From contig NZ_FTOI01000015.1 of the NCBI RefSeq assembly GCF_900156725.1, forward strand, positions 1-64,000: a stretch of DNA of 64,000 nt, given 5' to 3'. A program made the position numbers and the translations under genes. Under the pieces are notes generated by a model. That model was not told the origin of the DNA and did no database searches. It saw nothing but the letters and a program-made list of their open reading frames with translations. Source of the DNA: Kaistella chaponensis. GTDB taxonomy: Bacteria; Bacteroidota; Bacteroidia; Flavobacteriales; Weeksellaceae. Position 1 is the first letter of the stretch. Each line of letters starts with the position of its first letter. Of the stretch, positions 18,259 through 25,761 are shown piece by piece.

Positions 18259-18636
18259 CTAATCCAAAAACTTCCCTGAAACATAATACCACCGATTATT
18301 TAATTTCTCAAAAAGCGAGATTTCATGGTGGATTTGCGTAGTTCCGTTTTCGTCGTTATAATGCGCTTTAAATTCTACGAGATTCTTCCCGGAAGTTTTT
18401 ATAATTTCCAGTTTTGTCCAGTCATTCATTTCTCCCCATTCTTGCAGATCTTTTTTGTTGTGCAATTTTCTTTTTGCCGGAAAAGTCGTGTCCATCAAAT
18501 ATTCTCCATTTGGAATGGCAAAAGCAGAAAACCGTGAACGCATCAATTCTTCCGCAGTTTGTGGAAATTTTGTTTTCGTATGAAAAGGTTTGCAACACTC
18601 TTCGTAGGATTTTCCGGAGCAACAAGGACAGTTCAT
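18259..18636 (-). CDS. YchJ-family protein with an N-terminal SEC-C-type metal motif
   Basis: A 125-residue protein of the YchJ/UPF0225 family. It opens MNCPCCSGKSYEECCKPFH, the Cys-rich zinc-binding SEC-C pattern, followed by TAEELMRSRFSAFAI and GEYLMDTTFP of the NTF2-like YchJ domain. The function is unknown. Its ATG lies four bases after the stop of the DinB gene, so the two are almost certainly one transcript. Confidence 0.87.
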   Translation of the reverse strand: MNCPCCSGKSYEECCKPFHTKTKFPQTAEELMRSRFSAFAIPNGEYLMDTTFPAKRKLHNKKDLQEWGEMNDWTKLEIIKTSGKNLVEFKAHYNDENGTTQIHHEISLFEKLNNRWYYVSGKFLD

Positions 18637-18640
18637 TTTG

Positions 18641-19147
18641 TTATTTTAAATTTGGAAAATACCTTTCCTCAATAATATTTAAATGATGCAAATTATGTCC
18701 GACAATTAATTTCCCTAAAGTTTCCACGGAAATTTCGTTACCGTTCGCAACTCCTTTTCTGGAAAGGATCTCTTGATTTAAATTTTCGAAAAATAAGAGG
18801 TTTGATTTTCTTAAAAAGTCGAATTCCTCCATTAAATTTTTCAAAGAAATCTGCTCCAAAAAATATTCTTTTGCATAGAATTCCTCGTCCCAACCGGAAA
18901 GTTCCGTTTGGTCATTTCTCGAAAATCTTAAGGCGCGATAAATGAAAATCCGTTCTGCATCAATTAGATGTTGAAGCAGTTCTTTTAAAGTCCATTTTCC
19001 TTCTGCATAAGCAAAATTGGATTGTTCTTCGGAAAAATCTGAATAAATTTTCAGCGTTTTTTCTCCCGAAATTTTTAGTTCTTCCACCCAATCCTCACTC
19101 GGAACCAAATCGAGGTATCTTTGGATGTATTTTTGAAATTCGGTCAT
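18641..19147 (-). CDS. DinB-family protein
   Basis: A 168-residue four-helix-bundle protein of the DinB/YfiT group, likely metal-dependent. Visible are GKWTLKELLQHLIDAERIFIYRA, with the first metal histidine, and the C-terminal GHNLHHLNIIEERY with the others. Relatives act in thiol-transfer or stress reactions; the specific substrate is unknown. The frame opens ten codons earlier (19177), but the conserved start is MTEFQKYIQRYL. It is the first gene of a pair with ychJ. Confidence 0.85.
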   Translation of the reverse strand: MTEFQKYIQRYLDLVPSEDWVEELKISGEKTLKIYSDFSEEQSNFAYAEGKWTLKELLQHLIDAERIFIYRALRFSRNDQTELSGWDEEFYAKEYFLEQISLKNLMEEFDFLRKSNLLFFENLNQEILSRKGVANGNEISVETLGKLIVGHNLHHLNIIEERYFPNLK

Positions 19148-19160
19148 TATCGAATTATTT

Positions 19161-19184
19161 AAAACCACAAAAGTCACAAAAGTT
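19161..19184 (-). repeat. Dispersed intergenic repeat, inverted copy 3
   Basis: On the minus strand it reads AACTTTTGTGACTTTTGTGG plus TTTT, the same core as copies 1 and 2, just upstream of the DinB start. Confidence 0.75.
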
Positions 19185-19278
19185 AAATTTACAGTACAGC
19201 TATAATATTCAACTTTTAAAGGAGAAATAAGATTATTTCCACTTTAAAAAGAAATGATTTCGCTTTTAATAGAAAAGA

Positions 19279-19298
19279 ACTTTTGTGACTTTTGTGGT
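19279..19298 (+). repeat. Dispersed intergenic repeat, copy 4
   Basis: The core ACTTTTGTGACTTTTGTGGT is repeated 95 bases from the inverted copy 3. The two could pair as arms of a larger hairpin. Confidence 0.7.
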
Positions 19299-19315
19299 GA
19301 AATAAAATATTATTG

Positions 19316-20455
19316 TTATGCGAAAGCTCTTTCCAAATCTGCAATTAAGTCTTCTGCGTCCTCGATTCCTACGCTTAATCGTACCAAATCGTCGGTAATT
19401 CCTAGTTCTGCACGTTTTTCTGCAGGAATTGAAGCATGCGTCATCAAAGCAGGATGATTCGCCAAAGATTCTACGCCACCTAAAGATTCTGCCAAAGTGA
19501 ACACTTTTACTTTCTCTAAAAACTTAATGGAATCTTCTTTTTTTCCTGATTTAAAGGTGAAAGAAACCATTCCCCCGAAATCTTTCATCTGTCTTTTTGC
19601 CAACTCATGTTGTGGATGAGATTCCAATCCCGGATAAATTACTTGGGCAACTGCAGGATGAGATTCCAGATATTTTGCGACTTTCATCCCGTTGTCAGAA
19701 TGTCTTTGCATTCTTAAAGCCAAAGTTTTGATTCCTCTTAAAACCAAATAAGAATCGTGTGGACCTAGAATTCCGCCACTTGCAAACTGAATAAAATGGA
19801 GTTTTTCGCCCAGTTCTGCAGTTTTTGCAATCAAAGCTCCTGCAATCACATCGGAATGTCCGCCTAAATATTTTGTTGCAGAATGCATCACGATATCTGC
19901 ACCCAAATCCAAAGGAAGCTGCAAATATGGCGACGCAAAAGTATTGTCAACCGCAACTAAAATGTCTTTTCCTTTTACCATTTCTGTCACCGCTTTGATA
20001 TCGACCAATTTCATCAAAGGATTTGTAGGAGTTTCGAGCCAGATTAATTTGGTTTTATCTGTAATTAATCCAGAAATTTTTGAAACATCATCAAAACTCA
20101 CAAACGTAAATTTCAATTGATATTTTTCAAACAAACGCGTGAACATTCTGTACGTTCCACCGTAAAGATCATCAACCGCGATGATTTCATCTCCTGGATT
20201 TAATAATTTCAGCACACAGTCAATTGCAGCCAAACCAGAACCGAAAGCCAAACCTCTTGCTCCGTTTTCGATAGAAGCTAAACTGTCTTCTAAAGCTTGT
20301 CTGGTTGGATTTGCAGCTCTGGAATATTCGTAACCGGAATGAATTCCCGGAGATTTTTGCGCAAATGTGGAAGTTAAAAATACTGGGACATTTACCGATC
20401 CTGTTGCTGATTCGTGGTGTTGTCCACCGTGTATTACTTTTGTATTAAAATTCAT
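19316..20455 (-). CDS. Cystathionine gamma-synthase/lyase-type PLP enzyme
   Basis: A 379-residue Cys/Met-metabolism PLP enzyme acting in transsulfuration (O-acyl-homoserine plus cysteine to cystathionine, or the reverse cleavage). MNFNTKVIHGGQ, YEYSRAANPTRQALE, the cofactor-binding YGGTYRMF and the PLP lysine Lys195 (SATKYLGGHSD) are all present. The start MNFNTK at 20455 fits the family; six extra codons upstream do not. Synthase and lyase activities cannot be separated by sequence alone. A second, divergent member of the family lies at 56422-57651. Confidence 0.9.
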   Translation of the reverse strand: MNFNTKVIHGGQHHESATGSVNVPVFLTSTFAQKSPGIHSGYEYSRAANPTRQALEDSLASIENGARGLAFGSGLAAIDCVLKLLNPGDEIIAVDDLYGGTYRMFTRLFEKYQLKFTFVSFDDVSKISGLITDKTKLIWLETPTNPLMKLVDIKAVTEMVKGKDILVAVDNTFASPYLQLPLDLGADIVMHSATKYLGGHSDVIAGALIAKTAELGEKLHFIQFASGGILGPHDSYLVLRGIKTLALRMQRHSDNGMKVAKYLESHPAVAQVIYPGLESHPQHELAKRQMKDFGGMVSFTFKSGKKEDSIKFLEKVKVFTLAESLGGVESLANHPALMTHASIPAEKRAELGITDDLVRLSVGIEDAEDLIADLERAFA

Positions 20456-20478
20456 AATTTTATAATTTAGCAATATAT

Positions 20479-20527
20479 CAATTTAACAGTTTACCAATGA
20501 TTGTTACATGGTTAAACTGTTAAATTG
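20479..20527. terminator. Long inverted repeat between gldC and the transsulfuration gene
   Basis: A perfect 15-base arm (CAATTTAACAGTTTA, 20479-20493) pairs with 20513-20527, with CCA/TGG extending the stem. It sits just past the gldC stop on the minus strand and could act as its terminator, although the U-tract is weak. Confidence 0.55.
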
Positions 20528-20538
20528 CTACATTAATT

Positions 20539-20865
20539 TTACATTTTTATCGCTGCTTTCTGTGCAAATTCTTCTGCCATTTCTTCCATCCATTGTGCGA
20601 CATCTTCTTCGCCGGTTGCTCTTTCGTAGGTATTGCTCAGTGAAATTAAAATTTGGTGCAGGAACATTTTCATGTCATCAACTGGCATATCTTTAGTCCA
20701 AAGATCAATTCGAAGTGCTTCCTTTTTGGCATCGTCCCAAACAGAAATCATCGTTGCTTTGGTTTCTTCTTTTTCGATGCCGCCATCTTCTGCATTCCAG
20801 GTCATTTTTTCGGGAACATTGTTTTCGTCAAGTTCAATGTCTATGGTAATTTGGGTCTTTTTCAT
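20539..20865 (-). CDS. gldC: Gliding motility protein GldC
   Basis: A 108-residue cytosolic protein. The pattern MKKTQITIDIELDENNVPEK, MTWNAEDGG, LRIDLWTKDMPVDDMKMF and the acidic MEEMAEEFAQK end match GldC, a protein that supports gliding in Flavobacterium. The start at 20865 matches the family; the frame is open to 20931 without resemblance. It lies 65 bases downstream of gldB on the same strand, the usual gldB-gldC order. Its biochemical role is unknown. Confidence 0.92.
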   Translation of the reverse strand: MKKTQITIDIELDENNVPEKMTWNAEDGGIEKEETKATMISVWDDAKKEALRIDLWTKDMPVDDMKMFLHQILISLSNTYERATGEEDVAQWMEEMAEEFAQKAAIKM

Positions 20866-20930
20866 ATCGTTAATTTTATAATTTGCTAATATTTGGATGA
20901 TTGTATTTTTCAAATCATCACATTTGCACA

Positions 20931-21911
20931 TTAGTTCTTCGGTTTGTAGTGGCTTTGATTAAAAATTTCCTGAGCGCTCATCTTTAAAAAATCGGGGAGT
21001 TTTACTTCTGGTTTTTCGGTAAAGAACTTTTTGCAAATTTGCCACCCGATAAATATTCCTACTTGTGGGGAGGATTCGTTGTCGATTTCAGTATAAAATT
21101 TCGAAAACGGTCCGGGTTTTATGAACCGCTCTTTCAAACGAATGTCATCACTGAAAACCAAATTGTTCTCCACAAAAAAATTCCAGATGTTGACCTCGTT
21201 TTCCTTTGACCATTCGTATTGTTTCTGCGAATAATTCATTTTCAAATAATCGGGAAAATTGGGAAGAAACGCATCTTGCAGCGTCAAAATCTTACCGTTA
21301 TAGATTAAGTCATCGATAAATTTTTGATGATCAGTATTGGGTTGCACGAAATTTTCAGCCAGTATTTCAGAAACTTTCGGAACAATGTTCTGTGGATTCA
21401 TCGACGTTTGAAAATAGTTTTCCAATCCTTTATAATTAGGATTGTTTTCGCCCATGAAACCCGTAACATCAATAAAAACCATATTTTCTTTTGTTTGATA
21501 GAAAACAGGTTCCATCACACCTTGAAGTACTGATGAATAAAGAAAAACTTTGGGATCTTTGAATTGTGGGAAATAATATTTCACCTGTGAAAATAAATCG
21601 GTGAGTTCTTTATTCAGTTTTGCAATATCGATTTTAGAAATGGCTTCTTTGTAAATTTTTGCTTCCTCCTGATCGGTTCTTCTTATTGCAAAATCCTCAT
21701 CTGGTACTGTTCCTTGAAACCAAGGATATTTCTTTTTGAAATCTTCCAGAGGAACATTTGGGGAATAAAATTCCTTGGAAATATCGACAACCTGTACTTT
21801 TTGTGCGGGATTTGTAATTTCAACTTTCCATTGGTTTTCGGGATTTTTTTTGCAAGAAATCACTCCGAGAACGAATGCAGATGAAACGGCTACATATTTA
21901 AAAAACTTCAT
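20931..21911 (-). CDS. gldB: Gliding motility lipoprotein GldB
   Basis: A 326-residue lipoprotein. The signal peptide MKFFKYVAVSSAFVLGVISC has a lipobox ending at Cys20, so the mature protein is membrane-anchored. The remainder (FKKKYPWFQGTVPDEDFAIRR, VFIDVTGFMGENNPNYKGLE, GIFIGWQICKKFF) matches GldB, which is needed for gliding and adhesin handling in Flavobacterium johnsoniae. Its neighbours gldC and nadE give the expected flavobacterial gene order. Chryseobacterium-type species usually do not glide but often keep such genes alongside the T9SS. Confidence 0.92.
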   Translation of the reverse strand: MKFFKYVAVSSAFVLGVISCKKNPENQWKVEITNPAQKVQVVDISKEFYSPNVPLEDFKKKYPWFQGTVPDEDFAIRRTDQEEAKIYKEAISKIDIAKLNKELTDLFSQVKYYFPQFKDPKVFLYSSVLQGVMEPVFYQTKENMVFIDVTGFMGENNPNYKGLENYFQTSMNPQNIVPKVSEILAENFVQPNTDHQKFIDDLIYNGKILTLQDAFLPNFPDYLKMNYSQKQYEWSKENEVNIWNFFVENNLVFSDDIRLKERFIKPGPFSKFYTEIDNESSPQVGIFIGWQICKKFFTEKPEVKLPDFLKMSAQEIFNQSHYKPKN

Positions 21912-21937
21912 TATTTTTACATCAGATTTAAGAACAG

Positions 21938-21945
21938 CAAAAATA
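21938..21945 (-). promoter_or_regulatory. -7 box (TATTTTTG) of gldB-gldC
   Basis: TAnnTTTG match on the minus strand, 26 bases before the gldB ATG, in the spacer divergent from nadE. Confidence 0.5.
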
Positions 21946-22005
21946 AGCAATTTTAAGGTTTTAACTCATTTAAATTCTTAAAGCTTTAAAAATCATCAAT
22001 ACCAA

Positions 22006-22797
22006 ATGCAAACAGAAAAAATAACAGAAAGAATAGTTTCCTGGCTGAAAGATTACGCCCAAAAAGCCAATGTTAAAGGATATATCATCGGAGTTTCGGG
22101 TGGTGTAGATTCCGGGGTGGTTTCTACACTTTGTGCAATGACGGGTTTAAAAGTGATTGCGGTAGAAATGCCGATTCGCCAAAAAGCAGATCAAGTAAAT
22201 CGCGCTTTGGAACATATTCAATTCTTAGAGAATAAATTCCCGAATGTGGAAGGAAAATCCGTCGATTTGAATGAACCTTTCGAGGCTTTGTACAAAACTT
22301 TTGATGTGAAAGACGACGAATTTCCCGCCGAAAAACTGGCTTTTGCAAACACTCGCGCTCGATTAAGAATGCTGACTTTGTATTATTATGGGCAAATTAA
22401 CGGACTTTTGGTTTGCGGAACCGGGAATAAAGTGGAAGATTTTGGAATTGGTTTTTATACGAAATATGGTGATGGTGGAGTAGATGTTTCCCCGATAGCA
22501 GATTTGTACAAAACGGAAGTTTATGCTTTGGCAAGAAGTTTAGATTTGCCAGAATCTATTAAAAATGCAATCCCAACTGATGGACTTTGGGATGTTGACC
22601 GAACCGATGAACAACAAATTGGGGCAACTTATCCTGAACTCGAAAAAATTCAGAAAGAGTGGGGAACAAAATCAGAAGCAGATTATAGTGGAAGAGATTT
22701 GGAGGTTTTCAAAATTTTCAGCCGAATGAATAAAGCGGCGCAACATAAAATACAGCCAATTCCGGTGTGCGATATTCCGGAAGAATGGCGGAAATAA
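22006..22797 (+). CDS. nadE: NAD+ synthetase (ammonia-dependent type)
   Basis: Converts nicotinic acid adenine dinucleotide to NAD+ using ATP and ammonia. The PP-loop motif SGGVDSG is at residues 31-37. FANTRARLRMLTLYYYGQ, CGTGNKVEDFGIGFYTKYGDGG and DVSPIADLYKTEVY are the substrate-binding blocks. At 263 residues it has no nitrilase/glutaminase domain, so it should use free ammonia. It is divergent from gldB-gldC. Confidence 0.95.
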   Translation: MQTEKITERIVSWLKDYAQKANVKGYIIGVSGGVDSGVVSTLCAMTGLKVIAVEMPIRQKADQVNRALEHIQFLENKFPNVEGKSVDLNEPFEALYKTFDVKDDEFPAEKLAFANTRARLRMLTLYYYGQINGLLVCGTGNKVEDFGIGFYTKYGDGGVDVSPIADLYKTEVYALARSLDLPESIKNAIPTDGLWDVDRTDEQQIGATYPELEKIQKEWGTKSEADYSGRDLEVFKIFSRMNKAAQHKIQPIPVCDIPEEWRK

Positions 22798-22905
22798 TTT
22801 GAAAATTTGAGAATTCAGTAATTTGAGGATTAATGATTGTTTATTTTTCAAATTCGAATAGCTCATTTTCAAATCTGTACCTTATTACATGATCAAATTA
22901 AAACT

Positions 22906-23430
22906 ATGAACAGACAAAATATAAAACTCGCTCTTTTTTTCATCATCGGTTTGTTGACCGCTTTTTTGGTGATGTATTTCATTCAGAACTATAGAATTGA
23001 AAAGAAAAATACTGAGGTTTCAACTACCGAAATTACATCAAACACCAATTCGAAGGCGGGAAATTCTGCAGATTTCAGTACTTCCTCGTCGGGAAATTCT
23101 GCAAATATTGATGAACTGACCAATGAAAATAAAGTCATCAATTATGTAAAGTCCAATAAAAGTCTTCCAGATTATTACGTTACCAAATCGGAAGCAAAAA
23201 GAAACGGTTGGGTTCCCTCTAAAGGAAATTTATGTGATGTTTTGCCCGGAAAAGCAATTGGCGGCGACAAATTCAGCAACAGAGAAAAAAATCTCCCTGG
23301 AAACGGCCAATATTTTGAAGCCGACGTGAATTACAATTGTGGCAACCGAAATGCAGACCGAATTGTCTTCACCAAAAATGGCGATGTTTACTTGACGAAG
23401 GATCATTATAGGAGTTTTGAAAAGCAGTAG
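22906..23430 (+). CDS. Membrane-anchored barnase-type ribonuclease
   Basis: A 174-residue protein: an N-terminal transmembrane or signal-anchor helix (7-26), a Ser/Thr/Asn-rich linker (35-70), then a barnase domain (72-174). Aligned by eye to barnase, the catalytic set is intact: Lys94 (K27), Glu138 (E73), Arg148 (R83), Arg152 (R87) and His167 (H102). KSEAKRNGW, GDKFSNRE and NADRIVF are near-identical blocks. It should cleave RNA outside the cytoplasm or at the membrane. Cys110 and Cys145 fall at barnase positions 43 and 80. Codons upstream to 22837 are open but unlike a signal. A barstar homologue lies 580 bases downstream. Confidence 0.93.
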   Translation: MNRQNIKLALFFIIGLLTAFLVMYFIQNYRIEKKNTEVSTTEITSNTNSKAGNSADFSTSSSGNSANIDELTNENKVINYVKSNKSLPDYYVTKSEAKRNGWVPSKGNLCDVLPGKAIGGDKFSNREKNLPGNGQYFEADVNYNCGNRNADRIVFTKNGDVYLTKDHYRSFEKQ

Positions 23431-23491
23431 GAGAGGTGAGAAGCGAGAAGCAAGAGAAAAGAATAAAGAGTAAAGAATAAAGAATAAAGAT
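23431..23491. repeat. Purine-rich simple sequence (AAGAATAAAG-like)
   Basis: A run of AAGAATAAAG/GAGAAGC variants directly after the ribonuclease stop. It grades into the 21-bp array and looks like its degenerate edge. Confidence 0.6.
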
Positions 23492-23932
23492 GCGAGAATA
23501 TTGTTTTAGGATGCGAGAATATAAATTCAATATGAAAGAATATTAAAATAGGATGCAAGAATATAGTTTACATAAACGAGAATATAGTTTTAAGACGCAA
23601 GAATATAAATTCAACATGCAAGAATATTAAAATAGGAAGCAAGAATATAGTTTACATAGACAAGAATATTGTTTTAGGATGCAAGAATATAAATTCAACA
23701 TGCAAGAATATTAAAATAGGAAGCAAGAATATAGTTTACATAGACAAGAATATTGTTTTAGGATGCAAGAATATAAATTCAACATGCAAGAATATTAAAA
23801 TAGGATGCAAGAATATTGTTTACAAACGCAAGAATATACTTTACATAGACGAGAATATTGTTTTAGGATGCAAGAATATAAATTCAACATGCAAGAATAT
23901 TAAAATAGGAAGCAAGAAGCTAGAGGCAAAAA
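23492..23932 (+). repeat. 21-bp tandem array with an 84-bp higher-order period
   Basis: The core GCAAGAATAT (or CGAGAATAT/AAAGAATAT) recurs at exactly 21-base intervals from 23492 to 23912 (21 starts). Four unit types alternate, with tails like AGTTTACATAGA, TGTTTTAGGAT, AAATTCAACAT and TAAAATAGGAA, giving an 84-bp superperiod. One plus-strand frame stays open from about 23537 to 23970 (heptapeptides starting KNI) but contains no ATG, GTG or TTG. The other frames and the minus strand are closed. The array separates the ribonuclease from its presumed inhibitor. Confidence 0.95.
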
Positions 23933-24010
23933 GCAAGAAGCAAAAACCAAAAACCAAAAACTGACAACCAACAACTGACAACCAACAACCAAAACTGACA
24001 ACCAACAACA
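23933..24010 (+). repeat. AC-rich repeats abutting the barstar start codon
   Basis: Units of AACTGACAACCAAC and AAAACCAAAAACC repeat up to the base before the ATG at 24011. No TAnnTTTG box is visible in this stretch, so the barstar promoter is not evident. Confidence 0.8.
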
Positions 24011-24322
24011 ATGAAAACAATATACATCGACTTTACGGACCTTGGAGATTATGAGGATTTTTATGCGCAACTGAAAGAAAAATTGAAGCTGCCGGAATTT
24101 TTCGGTGATAATTTGGATGCGCTTTATGATTCCTTAACCGGATTTGTAGAAATGCCACTTCATCTGGAATTTGTAAATATGAGCGTAGAACAATTGGAGG
24201 TTTTCGAAGATCTATTGCTTACGCTGGAAGATGCAGATGATGAACTGGAAGATTTTACTTTTTCTTATTTCCTGGTTCAATATGAAGAGGATGATGAGGA
24301 AGGCGAAATTTCTGAGGAGTAA
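24011..24322 (+). CDS. Barstar-family ribonuclease inhibitor
   Basis: A 103-residue cytosolic acidic protein. FFGDNLDALYDSLTGFVEMP (30-49) aligns with barstar [20 protein letters not shown]. Asp36 and Asp40 correspond to barstar Asp35 and Asp39, which occupy the barnase active site; Tyr39 replaces Trp38 and Phe30 replaces Tyr29. The C-terminus is an unusual Asp/Glu tail (YEEDDEEGEISEE). As partner of the upstream barnase it would protect the cell from enzyme that misses export. The long repeat spacer makes simple co-translation unlikely. Confidence 0.92.
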   Translation: MKTIYIDFTDLGDYEDFYAQLKEKLKLPEFFGDNLDALYDSLTGFVEMPLHLEFVNMSVEQLEVFEDLLLTLEDADDELEDFTFSYFLVQYEEDDEEGEISEE

Positions 24323-24459
24323 ATTTTTTGGTGAATTCTTTCTGGTGAATTTTAGTAAAAGTATTTCAAAGATTGTATTTTCTTTTTTGAGGTTTATGCA
24401 GAATTTTTTCCACTTAAAACTTTTGTGATTACACCATTTTTAAAACCGATATAAAACAA

Positions 24460-24484
24460 AAAAACCACCAAGTCGGTGGTTTTT
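24460..24484. terminator. Bidirectional terminator
   Basis: AAAAACCACC (24460-24469) pairs with GGTGGTTTTT (24475-24484) around a 5-base loop. It serves barstar (+) and the beta-helix lipoprotein (-). Confidence 0.85.
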
Positions 24485-24507
24485 GTGATATGAAGAAGAA
24501 AATGAAA

Positions 24508-25728
24508 CTATTTTAAAGCGGTCAATAAATCAACTCCATCTACAGTTGCCCAAGCTCCTGTAGGTAAAGAAACTTTTGTTACCGTTGCAGCATTTGTGAA
24601 AGTGGCGCCTCCATTTGTTGCTGCGTAACCCCAAACTCCTAAATTATCTGAATTAACATAGTTTAAAGGAGATACAACTACTTTACTTGGAGTGGTATTT
24701 ACCTGGCTGTTATTTGTTGCATCGTCTTGTATAAGAACTGCATATGCATTTTTACCACCAAGGTTTTTATAACCGCTGACATACACGTTAGAAAAAATTC
24801 CGGATCCTTGTTTTTTGAACTGAATAGCGCTTATTTCTGTAGAACCCGCTACTTCCGGATTAGTGTTTGCATCTCTTATTAAAGTGATGTTTGAGATTTT
24901 TGGAGCCGTATTGTCAGTATTCCCAGATGCCTCGATCTCCATTCCGAAATTACCGGTCACTGTTTGAAAAGCGAACCAGTTGCTGTTGTTTTGTCCCTTC
25001 CAGGCATCCTGCCAGTCAAATGCATCATCAAAATTTCCGTAGGACACAATGTTTCTTGCACTTACTGTTCCTCCAAAAAATTCAAAACCATCATCTGTTC
25101 CTTTATATGCTACCAGATTTTCTAAAATAGTACCGTCACCTACGGAGTAGAAAGTAAATGTGTTGGTTTCAGATGTTCCGTCCCCAATTTTTTTACCTGC
25201 ATATTCCACTCTCACGAATTTTAAGATCCCTGAGCTGGAGTTCGCATCAGTACCACCGTATGTAAGAGCATTGCCGTCTTCTGATACTGCTGTTGCATTA
25301 CCGTTAACAGCTTTTATAGGAGCTCTTCCGTAAACCGTAATTCCACCCCATCCACCGGCTACTTTAGCGGTAGTGGAAAATACGATAGGTTCTGCAGCAG
25401 ATCCGATCGCCAATATTTTGCCGCCCTGCAATACAACCAAACTTGAAGAAACATTGGTAGAAACAGTAAATGTTGCGCCTGGTTCAATGGTAAGTGTAGC
25501 GCCGTCTGCTACTTTTACAATTCCTTCTAATACATAATTTCCTTTTTTTACGGTAAGGTCTTTGGTAATATCTCCGGATAATTTGCCGCCTTCTGGTAAT
25601 ACACCCGTAGTTGTTCCTGGAGTTGAAATGGTTTCTCCATCGCCGGTGCGTTCGTTAATGTCAATTGTACATGAAGATACGCTTAAGAGTAATGTTAATG
25701 ATAGTAAAGTTAAAAAATTTGTTTTCAT
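24508..25728 (-). CDS. Beta-helix lipoprotein, unknown function
   Basis: A 406-residue lipoprotein: MKTNFLTLLSLTLLLSVSSC gives a lipobox Cys20. After a Gly/Thr-rich linker come parallel beta-helix-like repeats (VADGATLTIEPGATFTV, LQGGKILAIGSAAEPIVFS, GTDDGFEFFGGTVSARNIVSYG). Such proteins are common beside TonB-dependent receptors in Bacteroidota and are thought to sit on the outer membrane. It starts 33 bases downstream of the receptor stop, so the two should be one transcript and may bind the same substrate. The ligand is unknown. Confidence 0.75.
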   Translation of the reverse strand: MKTNFLTLLSLTLLLSVSSCTIDINERTGDGETISTPGTTTGVLPEGGKLSGDITKDLTVKKGNYVLEGIVKVADGATLTIEPGATFTVSTNVSSSLVVLQGGKILAIGSAAEPIVFSTTAKVAGGWGGITVYGRAPIKAVNGNATAVSEDGNALTYGGTDANSSSGILKFVRVEYAGKKIGDGTSETNTFTFYSVGDGTILENLVAYKGTDDGFEFFGGTVSARNIVSYGNFDDAFDWQDAWKGQNNSNWFAFQTVTGNFGMEIEASGNTDNTAPKISNITLIRDANTNPEVAGSTEISAIQFKKQGSGIFSNVYVSGYKNLGGKNAYAVLIQDDATNNSQVNTTPSKVVVSPLNYVNSDNLGVWGYAATNGGATFTNAATVTKVSLPTGAWATVDGVDLLTALK

Positions 25729-25761
25729 TATATTTTAAGATTTAAATTTAAAAAGTTAGTT

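Noticed and set aside
23492-23932. CRISPR array
   Set aside because: Units are contiguous with no unique spacers, the period is too short, and no cas genes are in the window.
23537-23972. Open frame through the 21-bp array as a repeat protein
   Set aside because: It contains no ATG, GTG or TTG and ends in simple sequence. A period divisible by three keeps a frame open automatically once one unit is open.
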